A stretch of DNA of 64,000 bases, taken from assembly GCF_000173075.1 (NCBI RefSeq), contig NZ_ABVL01000003.1, forward strand, positions 434,001 through 498,000, given 5' to 3'. The notes below the pieces were generated by a model. It was not told the origin of the DNA. It searched no databases and was given only the letters and a program-made list of their open reading frames with translations. This DNA is from Chthoniobacter flavus Ellin428. Lineage in GTDB: Bacteria; Verrucomicrobiota; Verrucomicrobiia; Chthoniobacterales; Chthoniobacteraceae. This document shows positions 9,187 to 18,700 of this stretch, piece by piece (positions within the stretch are counted from its first letter, which is position 1; the number at the start of each line of letters is the position of its first letter). A program made the position numbers and the translations under genes.

Positions 9187-9960
9187 ATGTCCTCCCGCGA
9201 TTCCCTTGTGATCCGCAGTCTGGAACCTCTCGTCGCCGGGTTGTGGATTTTCTTCGTCCTCGTCTCGCTGGCCGTCGCGGTCGTTTGGAGTTGCGGCATC
9301 GGCGAAGGCTCGCTGGAAAGGTCCGTCTCGAATCCAGATCTGCGAGCGGCGCTGGTCTGGATGCTGGCGCACCTTGATCTCGCGTGGATCACCCTCGCCG
9401 CAGCCAACGTTTACTTTCGCCTCGTCGAGACCATCGGTCTGGCGACCGCGCGTCGGTGGGCGTTGCTGATTTTCGGCGGCGTCATCGCCATCGCTTGGGT
9501 AAGCGTCATGACCGGCTTCCCACTCGGCCCGATTCGTTACGGCGCTCCGCTGAGCCTCAAGCTCGGACCAGTTCCGCTCGGCTTGCCCCTCTTTTGGTTC
9601 TCCGCGATCATCGGCGCCCGCGAAGCGTTGCTGCGGTTTCGCCCCCGCTTGGGGCAGGTTTGGCTCGCTATCGGCGCCGGAATAGTAGCGCTTCTCACCG
9701 ACCTGAACCTCGAACCGCTGGCCGCTAAATGGCGCGGCTTTTGGTTCTGGCGAGCTACCGCCCCTACCCTTCCGCCGGTCTTCGATCCACCTTTCACCGG
9801 CAGCCTTGCCTGGGGCATCCTTGCAGCGTTGATTACTCTGGTCTTGCGGGAAAAAAGCGTCGTGGCCTCAGCCCAAAAGCGAGCGTGGCAACCCATCGTG
9901 ACCTTGGTCATCTTCCACGCTGTCTTCCTCTTTTCCCACCTCATGCATAAATTTCGCTAA
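9187..9960 (+). CDS. Carotenoid biosynthesis membrane protein (CruF/DUF422-like)
   Basis: About 257 residues and at least six membrane segments. The family block around TGFPLGPIRYGAPLSLKLGP followed by VPLGLPLFWFSAI, and a later LTDLNLEPLAAKWRGFWFW, match the Caroten_synth family. Its members hydrate acyclic carotenoid ends (gamma-carotene 1',2'-hydratase CruF, bacterioruberin hydratase). I start it at the ATG at 9187 because the upstream in-frame codons run into the repeat element ending at 9054 and look unlike protein. No crt genes are adjacent. Confidence 0.75.
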   Translation: MSSRDSLVIRSLEPLVAGLWIFFVLVSLAVAVVWSCGIGEGSLERSVSNPDLRAALVWMLAHLDLAWITLAAANVYFRLVETIGLATARRWALLIFGGVIAIAWVSVMTGFPLGPIRYGAPLSLKLGPVPLGLPLFWFSAIIGAREALLRFRPRLGQVWLAIGAGIVALLTDLNLEPLAAKWRGFWFWRATAPTLPPVFDPPFTGSLAWGILAALITLVLREKSVVASAQKRAWQPIVTLVIFHAVFLFSHLMHKFR

Positions 9961-10033
9961 TAAACACCACTATTAGAATTATCACAAAATTATCACCAAG
10001 ATAGTTTCCGGAGGTGTGTTATAAGAGGCAATC

Positions 10034-10279
10034 ATGAAATCGGGACTAATTCAGTTCATTAAGCGTGCCTTCAGCCGTGAGCCGGAACTTCATCCGGTCG
10101 AACGGGGGATGGCGCGGCGCTGGATCAAACAGCGTCTTGTCACGGTTTTCCCCGAACTGCGCAACAATCCGGTCGCTCTCGAGCGAGCCTACCGAACGCT
10201 GGGCCTCGAAGCCCGCGCCGGCATGGGCCCCGACGAGGCAGAGACCGTGTTCGAAATGAGCATCCCCGGCGACAACTGA
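10034..10279 (+). CDS. Small hypothetical protein (81 aa)
   Basis: Not recognised. A soluble, charged helical protein (RGMARRWIKQRLVTVFPELRNNPVALERAYRTLGLE) with no signal peptide. A purine-rich AAGAGG lies about 7 nt before the ATG. Real codon structure and an ordinary GC pattern favour a true gene. It ends just before a repeat element. Confidence 0.55.
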   Translation: MKSGLIQFIKRAFSREPELHPVERGMARRWIKQRLVTVFPELRNNPVALERAYRTLGLEARAGMGPDEAETVFEMSIPGDN

Positions 10280-10325
10280 TCGCCGCGCGGAAACGTTGCG
10301 AACCCACCAGGTAGGGCGGACTAAC

Positions 10326-10469
10326 CATTACCCACATCTTTTTTGAAGGTCCCGCGGAGAGAAGAAGTGCCTGCGAATCACGCAGATCACGCGAATAAAA
10401 TCCTCCTCATTCGCGTTATCTGCGTGATTCGCGGGCCCCATCCGCAGTCTTTTTGAGATGTGGGTAATG
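10326..10469. repeat. MITE-like element (copy 2) carrying a nested hairpin
   Basis: CATTACCCACATC at 10326-10338 pairs with GATGTGGGTAATG at 10457-10469; the flanking T-runs also match copy 1. Nested inside are arms 10373-10396 and 10409-10435 built from 9-bp units (GCGAATCAC, GCAGATCAC, GCGAAT), the same hairpin type as at 46878-46948. There is no coding capacity. With the tandem terminators that follow, this accounts for the 10280-10744 gap. Confidence 0.7.
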
Positions 10470-10642
10470 CTTGAGGGCGGACTGGTCCCAGTGCCCCTCG
10501 ACGAGCTCGGAGCCCTGAGCCTGCCGAAACGGCGTCGGCTTTGCTCGGCGGCTCGTCTGAGGCTGGCTCGCCCGTCAGCCAACCTCCAGCTATTCCTTTC
10601 CGCCTCCTCGGTCGTCCCTACCCAGTTTAAAACCACAAACAG

Positions 10643-10673
10643 AAGGCCGGTGCTGGAGATCAGCACCGGCCTT
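10643..10673 (-). terminator. Distal terminator hairpin after ssb
   Basis: AAGGCCGGTGCTG (10643-10655) pairs perfectly with 10661-10673, with a 5-nt loop and a T-rich tail on the minus strand. It is the second of two hairpins downstream of ssb. Confidence 0.7.
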
Positions 10674-10689
10674 CAATGTTTTAAAAGGA

Positions 10690-10720
10690 AAAGGCAGGCG
10701 CTGAATCAACGCCTGCCTTT
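10690..10720 (-). terminator. Proximal terminator of the prs-ssb cluster
   Basis: AAAGGCAGGCG (10690-10700) pairs with CGCCTGCCTTT (10710-10720); the minus-strand transcript then runs into TTCCTTTT. It starts 25 bp after the ssb stop. Confidence 0.8.
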
Positions 10721-10744
10721 GAAATATGCCTTTCGGCTGTTCGC

Positions 10745-11290
10745 TTAGAACGGGATGTCGTCTTCCGCTGCGTCCAGGTCCGGGTCGACCGGCGGCTTGC
10801 GCTGCGGGGGCGGCGACTTTTTGAAGCCACCGCCGCCTCCACTACCACCGCCACCACCGCTGCTGCTGCCTCCGCCCGAGGGCGGGCCGTCGTATTCGCC
10901 TTCGCTGGCGCGGTTTCCACGGGAACCACCACCGCCGCCGCCACCTTCCCCACCCTCACGTCCACCGAGGAGCTGGATGTTGTCGCCGACGACCTTCAGC
11001 TTCGAACGCTTCTGGCCGGTCTGCTTGTCATCCCACGTGTCGAGCTGCAAGCGGCCTTCCACGAAAAGCGGGCGACCCTTCTTGCAATACTCACCCACGA
11101 TCTCCGCGACACGACCCCAGAGCGTTACGTCGATGAAGGTGACTTCCTCGCGCTTTTCGCCGGTCTCGGTGGTGTAGTTACGATTCACAGCCAGGCCGAT
11201 GTCCGCGATCGCGGTGCCCTTCGGCGTGTATTTGATCTCGGGATCGCGGGTCAGATTCCCGATGAGCATGACTTTATTGAGGCTGGCCAT
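10745..11290 (-). CDS. ssb: Single-stranded DNA-binding protein SSB
   Basis: 181 residues. An N-terminal OB fold (about 1-112, starting MASLNKVMLIGNLTRDPEIKYTPKG) is followed by a Gly/Ser-rich linker and the acidic tip DDIPF, which recruits replication and repair proteins. The linker is unusually glycine-rich (runs of Gly with few interruptions, residues about 117-160). It lies 35 bp after rpsF, the common rpsF-ssb arrangement, though rpsR is absent here. Confidence 0.96.
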   Translation of the reverse strand: MASLNKVMLIGNLTRDPEIKYTPKGTAIADIGLAVNRNYTTETGEKREEVTFIDVTLWGRVAEIVGEYCKKGRPLFVEGRLQLDTWDDKQTGQKRSKLKVVGDNIQLLGGREGGEGGGGGGGSRGNRASEGEYDGPPSGGGSSSGGGGGSGGGGGFKKSPPPQRKPPVDPDLDAAEDDIPF

Positions 11291-11325
11291 AAATCGCCTG
11301 GATTAAGGTTGCGCGCTGCGCGGAA

Positions 11326-11643
11326 TTAAGCGGCCTTGGCGGCCTTCTTCGCGGTCAGCTTCTGGTAGTGCTGGCGATAGACGTCCTCGTCGAGCGTGAA
11401 GCGGGCCTTCAGCTTGTCGATCGACGCAGCCGGGGCGTTGAAAATGAAGTTCACATAGTAGCCGCTCTCCAGCTTGCCAGCGGTGTAGCTGAACTGGCGG
11501 CGGTCCATCTTCTGGACCTGCTCGACGGTCGCGCCGTCCTTCTTGAATTCGCCTTCGAGGCGTTCGATGACGTCTTTCGCGCCATCTTCGTTGCCTTGCA
11601 CATTGAGGACCAGGAGTCCTTCGTAACGGTTCTTATTGCTCAT
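11326..11643 (-). CDS. rpsF: 30S ribosomal protein bS6
   Basis: 105 residues with the bS6 ferredoxin-like fold: YEGLLVLNVQ at the N-terminus and YVNFIFNAPAASIDKLKARFTLDEDVYR in the second half. It binds 16S rRNA with bS18; the usual neighbour rpsR does not follow, and ssb comes directly after. It ends in an Ala/Lys tail (KAAKAA). Confidence 0.95.
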   Translation of the reverse strand: MSNKNRYEGLLVLNVQGNEDGAKDVIERLEGEFKKDGATVEQVQKMDRRQFSYTAGKLESGYYVNFIFNAPAASIDKLKARFTLDEDVYRQHYQKLTAKKAAKAA

Positions 11644-11673
11644 TTATCGGGGTTTGGTTTTTAGGGTCTTTTT

Positions 11674-11754
11674 CTTAATCCTAATCCTTAATCTTAATCG
11701 TTAATCCCTCCACTGCATCGCAAGGATTAAGGATCAAAGATTAAGGATTAAGAG
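11674..11754. repeat. TTAATC short-period hairpin (copy 1)
   Basis: The left arm 11674-11710 is built of 6-7-bp units (CTTAATC, CTAATC, CTTAATC, TTAATC, GTTAATC). The right arm 11722-11754 is made of their reverse complement (GGATTAA type). The two arms can fold into a long AT-rich hairpin. It sits between pth and rpsF, so it would be transcribed within the cluster. Related copies lie at 15112-15186 and 60571-60668. Confidence 0.85.
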
Positions 11755-11762
11755 ATTTTCAG

Positions 11763-12329
11763 TTAGTTGTAAGCATTCATCGCTGCCTCGAGGCCGCGGG
11801 TGCGGGCGCAATCGATGGCTTCCAGCGCGCGATCGAGACTCTGCTCTACCGCAGGCTGTTCTTCCAAGGCAAAACGCCCCAGCACGTGATCGACCACCCC
11901 ACGCTCGGCACCGCCGATGCCGATCCGCAAACGCGGAACAGCCGGTGTGCCGAAGTGCTCGATGACCGAGGCGAGGCCGTTGTGGCCACCGGCCGAGCCA
12001 TTCGTCCGGAAGCGCAGCTTGCCGAGCGGAAGGGCCATGTCGTCAAGGATCACCAGCACCTGCGAGGGCTCGATCTTGTAGAATTGGCTGAGTGGGCGCA
12101 CTGCCTGGCCGCTGAGGTTCATATAGGTCAGCGGCTTGCAGAGGAGAAGGTCGCCGGAGCGGGCCACTTCGGCCTGCCAGCTTTTCTCCACGCGGAAGTC
12201 GACGCGCTCGCGCGTGGCGAGCCGGTCAAGCAGCATGAAACCAACATTGTGGCGCGTGTCCCGATATTCGCGACCGGGGTTGCCGAGTCCCACGAGGAGC
12301 CGGAAGCCCGGTGCGATATCGGAAGGCAT
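11763..12329 (-). CDS. pth: Peptidyl-tRNA hydrolase
   Basis: 188 residues, the normal length. The N-terminal LLVGLGNPGREYRDTRHNVGF holds the catalytic His and the substrate Asn. The conserved KPLTYMNLSGQAV and DDMALPLGKLRFRTNGSAGGHNGL blocks are intact. It recycles tRNA from prematurely released peptidyl-tRNA. It begins 30 bp after the likely true end of rplY, a frequent bacterial arrangement. Confidence 0.96.
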   Translation of the reverse strand: MPSDIAPGFRLLVGLGNPGREYRDTRHNVGFMLLDRLATRERVDFRVEKSWQAEVARSGDLLLCKPLTYMNLSGQAVRPLSQFYKIEPSQVLVILDDMALPLGKLRFRTNGSAGGHNGLASVIEHFGTPAVPRLRIGIGGAERGVVDHVLGRFALEEQPAVEQSLDRALEAIDCARTRGLEAAMNAYN

Positions 12330-12359
12330 GTAGGCACGCGCCGCAAAAGCTGGCTGCTA

Positions 12360-13071
12360 TTACTTCTTGTCGGCGGGCTTGGCCGGGGCAGCGCCCTTCG
12401 CGGGAGCAGCACCCTTCGCTGGCGGCGCCTTCTTCCTTCTTCTCCTTGATGACTTCGGGGCCGGCAGCGGCTTCCGCACCAGGAGCCGGCTCGACTTCCA
12501 CCGTCGGAGCCGACACGCGGACCACCGTCAGTTCGCCGTCCACGTGAGTGGTCACGCCTTCCGGGAACTTGATGTCCTTGATGTGGATGCCTTCGCCAAC
12601 GTTGAGGGCGGAGACGTCGAGAGTGATGATTTCGGGAAGATCCTTCGGCAAGCACTCGACTTCGATCGCGTGCATGGAGATCTCGAGAATGCCGCCGTAG
12701 TTCTTCACACCGGCCGGTTCACCCACGGTCTCGACCGGGATTTCCGCGTGCAACTTCTCGTCCGCCTTCACGGCGTGGAAATCGACGTGCAAAACGTCGC
12801 CCTTGAGCGGGTCGTGCTGCACTTCCTGCACCAGCGCGAGACGATTGCTCTTATTGCTGCCGTCGGCGATCTCGAGATCAACGAGGAAGTGTTCGCTCGT
12901 CGCGTGTGCGAGGATGTTGCGGATTTCGCGGGCATTCACCGACAGATTGATCGGTTGTTCCTTGCCGCCGTAGACGACGGCCGGGACGAGGCCCTGCTGC
13001 TTGATTTTGTTGACCGCGGAGCGGCCGGTTTCGGTCCGCGTAAGCGCGGTGAGTTTTTGTTGTTTGGCCAT
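12360..13071 (-). CDS. rplY: 50S ribosomal protein bL25 (CTC type), C-terminal frameshift
   Basis: The start MAKQQKLTALTRTETGRSAV at 13071 gives the conserved L25 domain followed by the TL5/CTC beta-domain (VGEPAGVKNYGGILE, ITLDVSALNVGEGIHI). As read, the frame runs past the expected end to about 12226 and overlaps pth, with an implausible Cys/Arg-rich tail. In the +1 frame the tail becomes an Ala/Pro/Lys repeat (AKGAAPAKGAAPAKPADKK) ending with TAA at 12360-12362, typical for this family. A single extra base around 12425-12435 explains this. Confidence 0.88.
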
Positions 13072-13076
13072 AAGGG

Positions 13077-14048
13077 TTAGACTTTTTCGGTTTCGGAGAT
13101 TTTGAAGAGAGAGGAGACGGACTCGTCGTCGTGAATGCGGAGGATCGCTTCGCCGAGGAGTTCCGCGATGCACAGCGTGGTAATCGGGAAGCCGTCGCCC
13201 GAACGCACCGGCACGCTGTTCGTGGTGATGAGCTCGGAGACGAAGGATTTCTTCAACCGCTCGATCGCCAGGTCGGAGAGGACCGCGTGAGAGACGCAGG
13301 CGATGATTTTGGTCGCACCGCGCTCGTGGAGAATTTTCGCTGCGCTGCAGAGCGTGCCCGCGGTCTCGGTCAAGTCATCGACCATAATGACTTCGCGGCC
13401 TTCCACTTCACCAATGACGTTCAGCGCTTCGATCTCTGTGGCGCTCTTGCGGCGCTTGGCCACGATGGCCAACCCGGCGCCCAACGCCTGCGAATAGGCA
13501 TCCGCCATCTTCAAACCGCCGACATCCGGCGACACCACCACCGGACTGCTGAAACCCTTGTCGCGCAAATGCCGAATGACCACCGGCGCGGCGTAGAGGT
13601 GATCGACCGGGATATCGAAGAACCCGGCGACCTGCTTGCGCGTGGAGGTCCATCGTCAACACGCGATCGACGCCCGCGGCATTGAGAAGATTGGCCACCA
13701 GCTTGGCCGTGATCGGGACGCGGGGCTGGTCCTTGCGATCCTGCCGCGCGTAACCGAAAGAAAGGAAATCACCGCCGTGATAACGCGCCGCGCTCGCCCG
13801 CTTGGGCCGCGTCGACCATGATGAGCAGTTCCATCAGGTTCTGGTTGGTCAGACGGACAGGTCGGCTGGACGAGGAAGACATCGCGACCGCGGATGTTTT
13901 CGTTGATCTTGACGAAGGTTTCGCCGTCGGGGAACGAGTCCACCGTGGCGTCGCCCAGCGGCACTCTGACGAAAGCGCAAATGCGCTGCGCTAGCTGGCG
14001 GTGAGCCGAGCCGCAAAAGATCTTCATTTCGGTTTTTGAGCGGAACAT
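13077..14048 (-). pseudogene. prs: Ribose-phosphate pyrophosphokinase, multiply frameshifted
   Basis: Makes PRPP from ribose 5-phosphate and ATP. The N-terminus (MKIFCGSAHRQLAQRICAF at 14027; VDSFPDGETFVKINENIRG) and the C-terminal half ([19 protein letters not shown], then the PRPP loop VDDLTETAGT) are well conserved. The middle hops between frames. Relative to the family consensus there are extra bases near 13848, in GCCCAAG, CGTTATC and TTTCTTTC (two), and in CAAGCAG near 13640. All are single-base gains. As prs is normally essential, sequence error is likelier than true loss. Confidence 0.85.
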
Positions 14049-14490
14049 GCTGGGAAAAACGGGAGAGCGACTCTAGAGCGCGCGTTTAGAAACACAAACG
14101 GAAAAGTGCGACGAATGTGGGACGGAGGAAAAACAAGGCCTGCAAACCGGGTTTTTTCCGAGCTCCTCCCCTCCCTTCGGTAATGGAATTGGCGGTTCGT
14201 CAACGATCCACTACATCCCACCTCCACAACGAAACATTTGGCGTCCCCTGCGCTTTGTGCGCACTCTTTCGAAGAAGCGAAACGATCGAAGAAACGCCAC
14301 TTCCCCCCTCTACCAGCGAGGAGAAATCCCCTCTCATTTCTTGGGAAGGAAACACCTGTCTGGAGACTGTTTGCGTATTACCACGGTATCAAAAAATCCT
14401 TTACAACTTTCCATCAAGTTCTTACCACATCCCTTCATTGAGCCTCCCCTAGGCGCAAGACAAACCAAACAACCAGGAAAACAACCCTAA
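14049..14490. other. Intergenic region, promoter of the barrel gene
   Basis: About 440 bp between the divergent prs cluster and the outer-membrane gene. I find no ORF with a family match, no tRNA and no strong hairpin. The 3' part (14370-14440) is AT-richer and presumably contains the barrel promoter, but no hexamer pair is convincing. Confidence 0.5.
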
Positions 14491-15027
14491 ATGAAAAAGA
14501 TCGCAATCCCCTTTGTTGCGTGCCTCGCCCTCGCCTCCAGCGCGTTCGCCGGACACGAAATGAAGGAAATGAAACAACCCGTCCCGACTGAACCCTGCTT
14601 CAAGGACCAGGAACTTCAGCTCGACGTCTTCGGCAGCTGGGCTGACACCCATCGCCATGACAACGTCGCCGGCCCGAAAGACGGCTTCGGTGGTGGTCTC
14701 GGTGTGAACTACTTCTTCATGCGCTACCTTGGCGTCGGCGCTGATGCAAACATCGTCTCTGCCAGCAATGGTCTCTGGACCTTCAGCGGCAGCCTCATCG
14801 CCCGCTACCCGATCGAAGCCGGCAATCTCTGCCTGGCTCCCTACATCCTCACCGGTGGCGGCTTCCAGACCGACGGCATCAATGCCGGCACCTGGCACGT
14901 CGGCGGCGGCCTTGAATGGCGCGCCACCCACCACCTCGGTATCTACGGCGAAGGCCGCTATACCTGGGCAGGTGCCCACGAAGAAGACAGCGTCCGCGTT
15001 TCGCTGGGCGTTCGTTTCATCTTCTAA
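14491..15027 (+). CDS. Outer-membrane beta-barrel protein
   Basis: 178 residues. A signal peptide (MKKIAIPFVACLALASSAFA, cleavage after AFA) is followed by alternating amphipathic strands and a C-terminal RVSLGVRFIF with terminal Phe, the outer-membrane insertion signature. Resembles small OmpA/OmpW-like eight-strand barrels; no periplasmic domain is present. A strong terminator follows, so it is monocistronic. Confidence 0.85.
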   Translation: MKKIAIPFVACLALASSAFAGHEMKEMKQPVPTEPCFKDQELQLDVFGSWADTHRHDNVAGPKDGFGGGLGVNYFFMRYLGVGADANIVSASNGLWTFSGSLIARYPIEAGNLCLAPYILTGGGFQTDGINAGTWHVGGGLEWRATHHLGIYGEGRYTWAGAHEEDSVRVSLGVRFIF

Positions 15028-15052
15028 GCTTTTTAGCTTAGCCTAAACTCAC

Positions 15053-15090
15053 GAACCGCCGGGGTGGCAACGCCCCGGCGGTTCCTTTTT
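15053..15090 (+). terminator. Rho-independent terminator after the barrel gene
   Basis: GAACCGCCGGGG (15053-15064) pairs perfectly with CCCCGGCGGTTC (15073-15084), with an 8-nt loop and then CTTTTT. Confidence 0.93.
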
Positions 15091-15111
15091 GTACGGATCA
15101 GAGTTCCGTCT

Positions 15112-15186
15112 CTTAACCCTAATCTTACTCTTAATCCCTCGGGGTGGCTGAAGAGGATTAAGAGTAAGATTAGGATTAAGATTAAG
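15112..15186. repeat. TTAATC short-period hairpin (copy 2)
   Basis: The left arm 15112-15140 (CTTAACC, CTAATCTTA, CTCTTAATC units) and right arm 15153-15186 (GGATTAAG, AGTAAGATTAG) are mutually inverted. Same architecture as 11674-11754. Confidence 0.8.
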
Positions 15187-15315
15187 AAAACCAGCGGAAC
15201 GCCCAAGAGGGCATTCCTCCGGGAGTCAGGCCTCTCCCCGATTCCACCATCAGTTCACGATTCCCGTGAACACCCGGCCCTGTTTCATGCGAAACTCTCG
15301 GTGAGAGGTTTCACT

Positions 15316-15678
15316 ATGACTCACACTATTTCCCGCAGGACGCACGGGATCATGGACTACGTCTTCAGCGCGCTCATCATCGCCTCGCCGTGGCTATTCG
15401 GTTTCACCCATGAAGCAGTCAATCTCCGGATTGCGGTCTTTCTGGGCGGAGCCATGGCGGCCTATAGTTTCTGCACCGAATACGAACTCGGCGTCTTTCG
15501 GAGCCTGCCCTTCTCCGCCAACCTGTTCCTCGACATGCTCGTCGGCGTTTTCCTCGGAAGCGCCTTCATGCACATCTCCATGGGCAGCCGCGGCGGACTG
15601 GTATTTTTAATCCTCGGGCTCCTCGTCCTCATCGACGTCTTTCACACCGCCCGGCCGGTCAATCGGCCAACGGGGTAG
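15316..15678 (+). CDS. SPW-type four-helix membrane protein
   Basis: 120 residues and four membrane segments. The first carries the ASPWLFGF motif of SPW-repeat proteins (IIASPWLFGF, residues about 24-33), preceded by RRTHGIMDYV. The function of the family is unknown. I start it at 15316 because GAGAGG lies 7 nt upstream; the longer upstream frame would translate the 15112-15186 repeat. Confidence 0.8.
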   Translation: MTHTISRRTHGIMDYVFSALIIASPWLFGFTHEAVNLRIAVFLGGAMAAYSFCTEYELGVFRSLPFSANLFLDMLVGVFLGSAFMHISMGSRGGLVFLILGLLVLIDVFHTARPVNRPTG

Positions 15679-15763
15679 TTTCGAACGCGCAAAGTGCGCG
15701 CGCTGTCGGCGGTCCCGGGTCACTGACCCAGGCGACGACGCCAGCACCACGCTCACAGCCCAT

Positions 15764-18700
15764 TCACTTCTTCAGCCAAGGCGAGAGTTCTTTCGAAACG
15801 GCATCGTTCCACGCCACCTTGAACTCATTCCCCGCAGCCATGCGCACCAGCGTGCGTCCATCGCCGTCCGTGAAGCGAAGCTCCAGGCGCCTGGGACCGG
15901 GAAATCGCTGCACCACTCCCAGGACCGTGCTCAAGTCCCCCTCGGTGGTCTTGCTCGCATGGAAATAGAGCACCACCGGCTTTTCCGTCGGCGCGGGTTT
16001 CTTGACCAGCTTGAGCTCATTCGCCACGAGACGGGGCGCTTCCTCCCGTAGGTCGAGCCGTCCGGTGATCGATACCACACTGCCCTGCACCAGCAGCGCC
16101 TGGCTCTTGTTGAACGTCTCGTTCCAAATCATCACTTCCAGTGACGCCGTGACGTCTTCGAGCACCACTACGGCGAAAGGCTTGTTGTCCTTTTTGGTGA
16201 ACTTCTTTTCCACTGACGCCAGCGCGCCGCCGATGGTCACCGTGCTCTTATCCTCTTCCTCGCTCAGCTTGGCGATGGGCACGAACTTCTCCAGGGCGGA
16301 GCGATATTCATCGAGCGGATGCCCGGTGACATAGAAGCCGAGCAGTTCCTTCTCGTAAGCGAGCTTCTCCGTCGAGCTCCATGGCGCCACTTTCGGGGCA
16401 CTCCCCTTCGTCGTCTTGGTCGCTTTGCCGGAAATCTCGAAATCGTCGAACATCGAAAACTGCCCCACCGCGCGATCGCGATTCGCACTGGAAGCCGCAG
16501 CCAGGGCGCCGTCGATCTCCGAGTGCAACTGGGCTCGCTCCACGCCGGTCCAGTCGAACGCCCCGCACTTCACGAGGCATTCGAGCGCTTTCTTGTTCAT
16601 CTTTTTCACGTCGACGCGTCCGCAGAAATCCTCGAGCGATTGAAACGCGCCCTTGTTGTTGCGTTCGACAATCGCCGCGGCCACGGCCGCTTCGCCGACG
16701 TTCTTGATCGCCGCCAGGCCATAGCGAATCGAGCCGACGTGAATCTTCTCATCCGAGGCCGGCGTTTCCGCCCCGGCGCTGCCATTCGTCCCCGGGCCGC
16801 TCGGTAGATCCTCAAAGCGCACGTTTTCTTCCTCGATCGATTCGGGCGCGTCTTCCCCTTGTTCGGTCGCCTGCGCGGCTACCTGCAACTTGCGCCGCGC
16901 GGCTTGTGCAGCGGCAATTCCTTCCACATTCACCTCTTCCGGCGTGAACTTGAGACCGCTCTTGTTGACGTCCGGCGGCAGGATGGTCATGCCCATGCGC
17001 TCGCACTCGCCGACGAAGATGCTGATCTTGTCGGTGTTGGAAACTTCGTTACTCATCACCGCGGCCATGAACTCGACCGGGTAGTTCGCCTTCAAATACG
17101 CCGTCTGGTAACTGATCCAGGCATACGCCGCGGAGTGCGACCGGTTGAAGCCGTAGCCCGCGAACTTCTCCAGCGTATCGAAGATCTCGTTCGCCGTCTT
17201 CTCCTCGATGTTGTGCAGGTTCTTGCAGCCCTCGCAAAATTTGATGCGCTCCTTGGCCATCTTCTCCTTGTCCTTCTTGCCCATGGCGCGGCGCAGCAAG
17301 TCCGCACCGCCGAGCGTGTATCCGGCGAGAATCTGCGCGGCCTGCATGACCTGCTCCTGGTAGACGAGCACTCCGTAGGTCTCCTTCGTCATATCGAGGA
17401 GCAGCTTGTGCGGCGCCTTCACCTTCGCCTTGCCCTTCTTGCGCTTGATGTAGTCGGGAATGAGGTCCATCGGACCCGGCCGATACAGCGCCAGGATGGC
17501 GTTGATATCTTCGATGTCCTTGATGTCGAACTGCCGGCAGACGCTGACCATACCACCCGATTCCAACTGGAAGATGCCGATCGTTTCACCGCGGTTCAAC
17601 AGGTCGAAGGTCGGCTGATTTTCCAGCGGAATCTTGTCGACGTCGAAGTCCGGCTCGCGATGCCGGATCAAAACCACCGCATCGGTAATGACCGTGAGCG
17701 TCTTCAACCCGAGGAAGTCGCACTTCAGCATGCCCACGTCGGTCAGCGGGCCCATGGCATACTGCGAGACAATCGAGTTGTCGTTCGCCCGGGTGAGCGG
17801 GATGTAGTCCGATAAATCGCGGTCGCCGATGACTACGCCCGCCGCGTGCACGCCCACGCCGCGGGTCAGGCCTTCCAGCTTCGTCGCCACGTCCCAGAGC
17901 TGCGCGGTCGCCGGCTCGGTATCCACCGCCTTCTTCAGTTCCGGGTTCTTGTCGATGGCGCCGGCAATGTGATCCATCTGGCCGGTCTCCTTATTCTTCT
18001 TGTCGAGCCCCTTGAGGGTGATGCCGAGTTCGTTCGGAATCATCTTGGCCACGCGATCCGCATCGCCATAGCTCCAGCCTTGCACTCGCGCCACGTCGCG
18101 CAACACCGACTTCGCGCCCAACGTGCCGAAGGTGATGATTTGCGACACCGCGCGCTCGCCATATTTCTGGCGCACATAATCGATCACCTCGCCGCGCCGA
18201 TTCACGCAGAAGTCGACGTCGATATCCGGCGGGCTGACACGCTCGGGATTGAGGAAGCGCTCGAAGAGCAGCTTGAACTTGATCGGGTCGATATCCGTGA
18301 TGCCCATCGCATAAGCGATCATCGAACCTGCGGCCGAACCGCGGCCCGGTCCCACGGGTATGCCGTGCTCCTTCGCCCAGTTGATGAAGTCCCAGACGAT
18401 GAGGAAGTAATTCGTGAAGCCCTGTTTCTCGAGCACGCTGATCTCGAGTTCGAAACGCTTCTGCACGATTTCGGAATCCGCGTCCGAGCCGTAGCGCCGG
18501 TGCATGCCCGCCAGCGTGATCTCGCGCAGATATTCGTTCTGCGTCCTGCCCGGCGGCGGCGTGTAGTTCGGATACTTCGGCGAGGTATCGATGGTGATAT
18601 TGCACCGCTCGGCGATGGCCAGCGTGTTGTCGCACGCCTCCGGCACCTCGGCGAAAAGCGCGCGCATCTCCGCGGGCGATTTGAAATAGACCTCCTGCAC

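Noticed and set aside
12226..12359. Extended C-terminus of bL25 overlapping pth
   Set aside because: Cys/Arg-rich and absent from the family; the neighbouring frame gives the expected Ala/Pro/Lys tail and stop.
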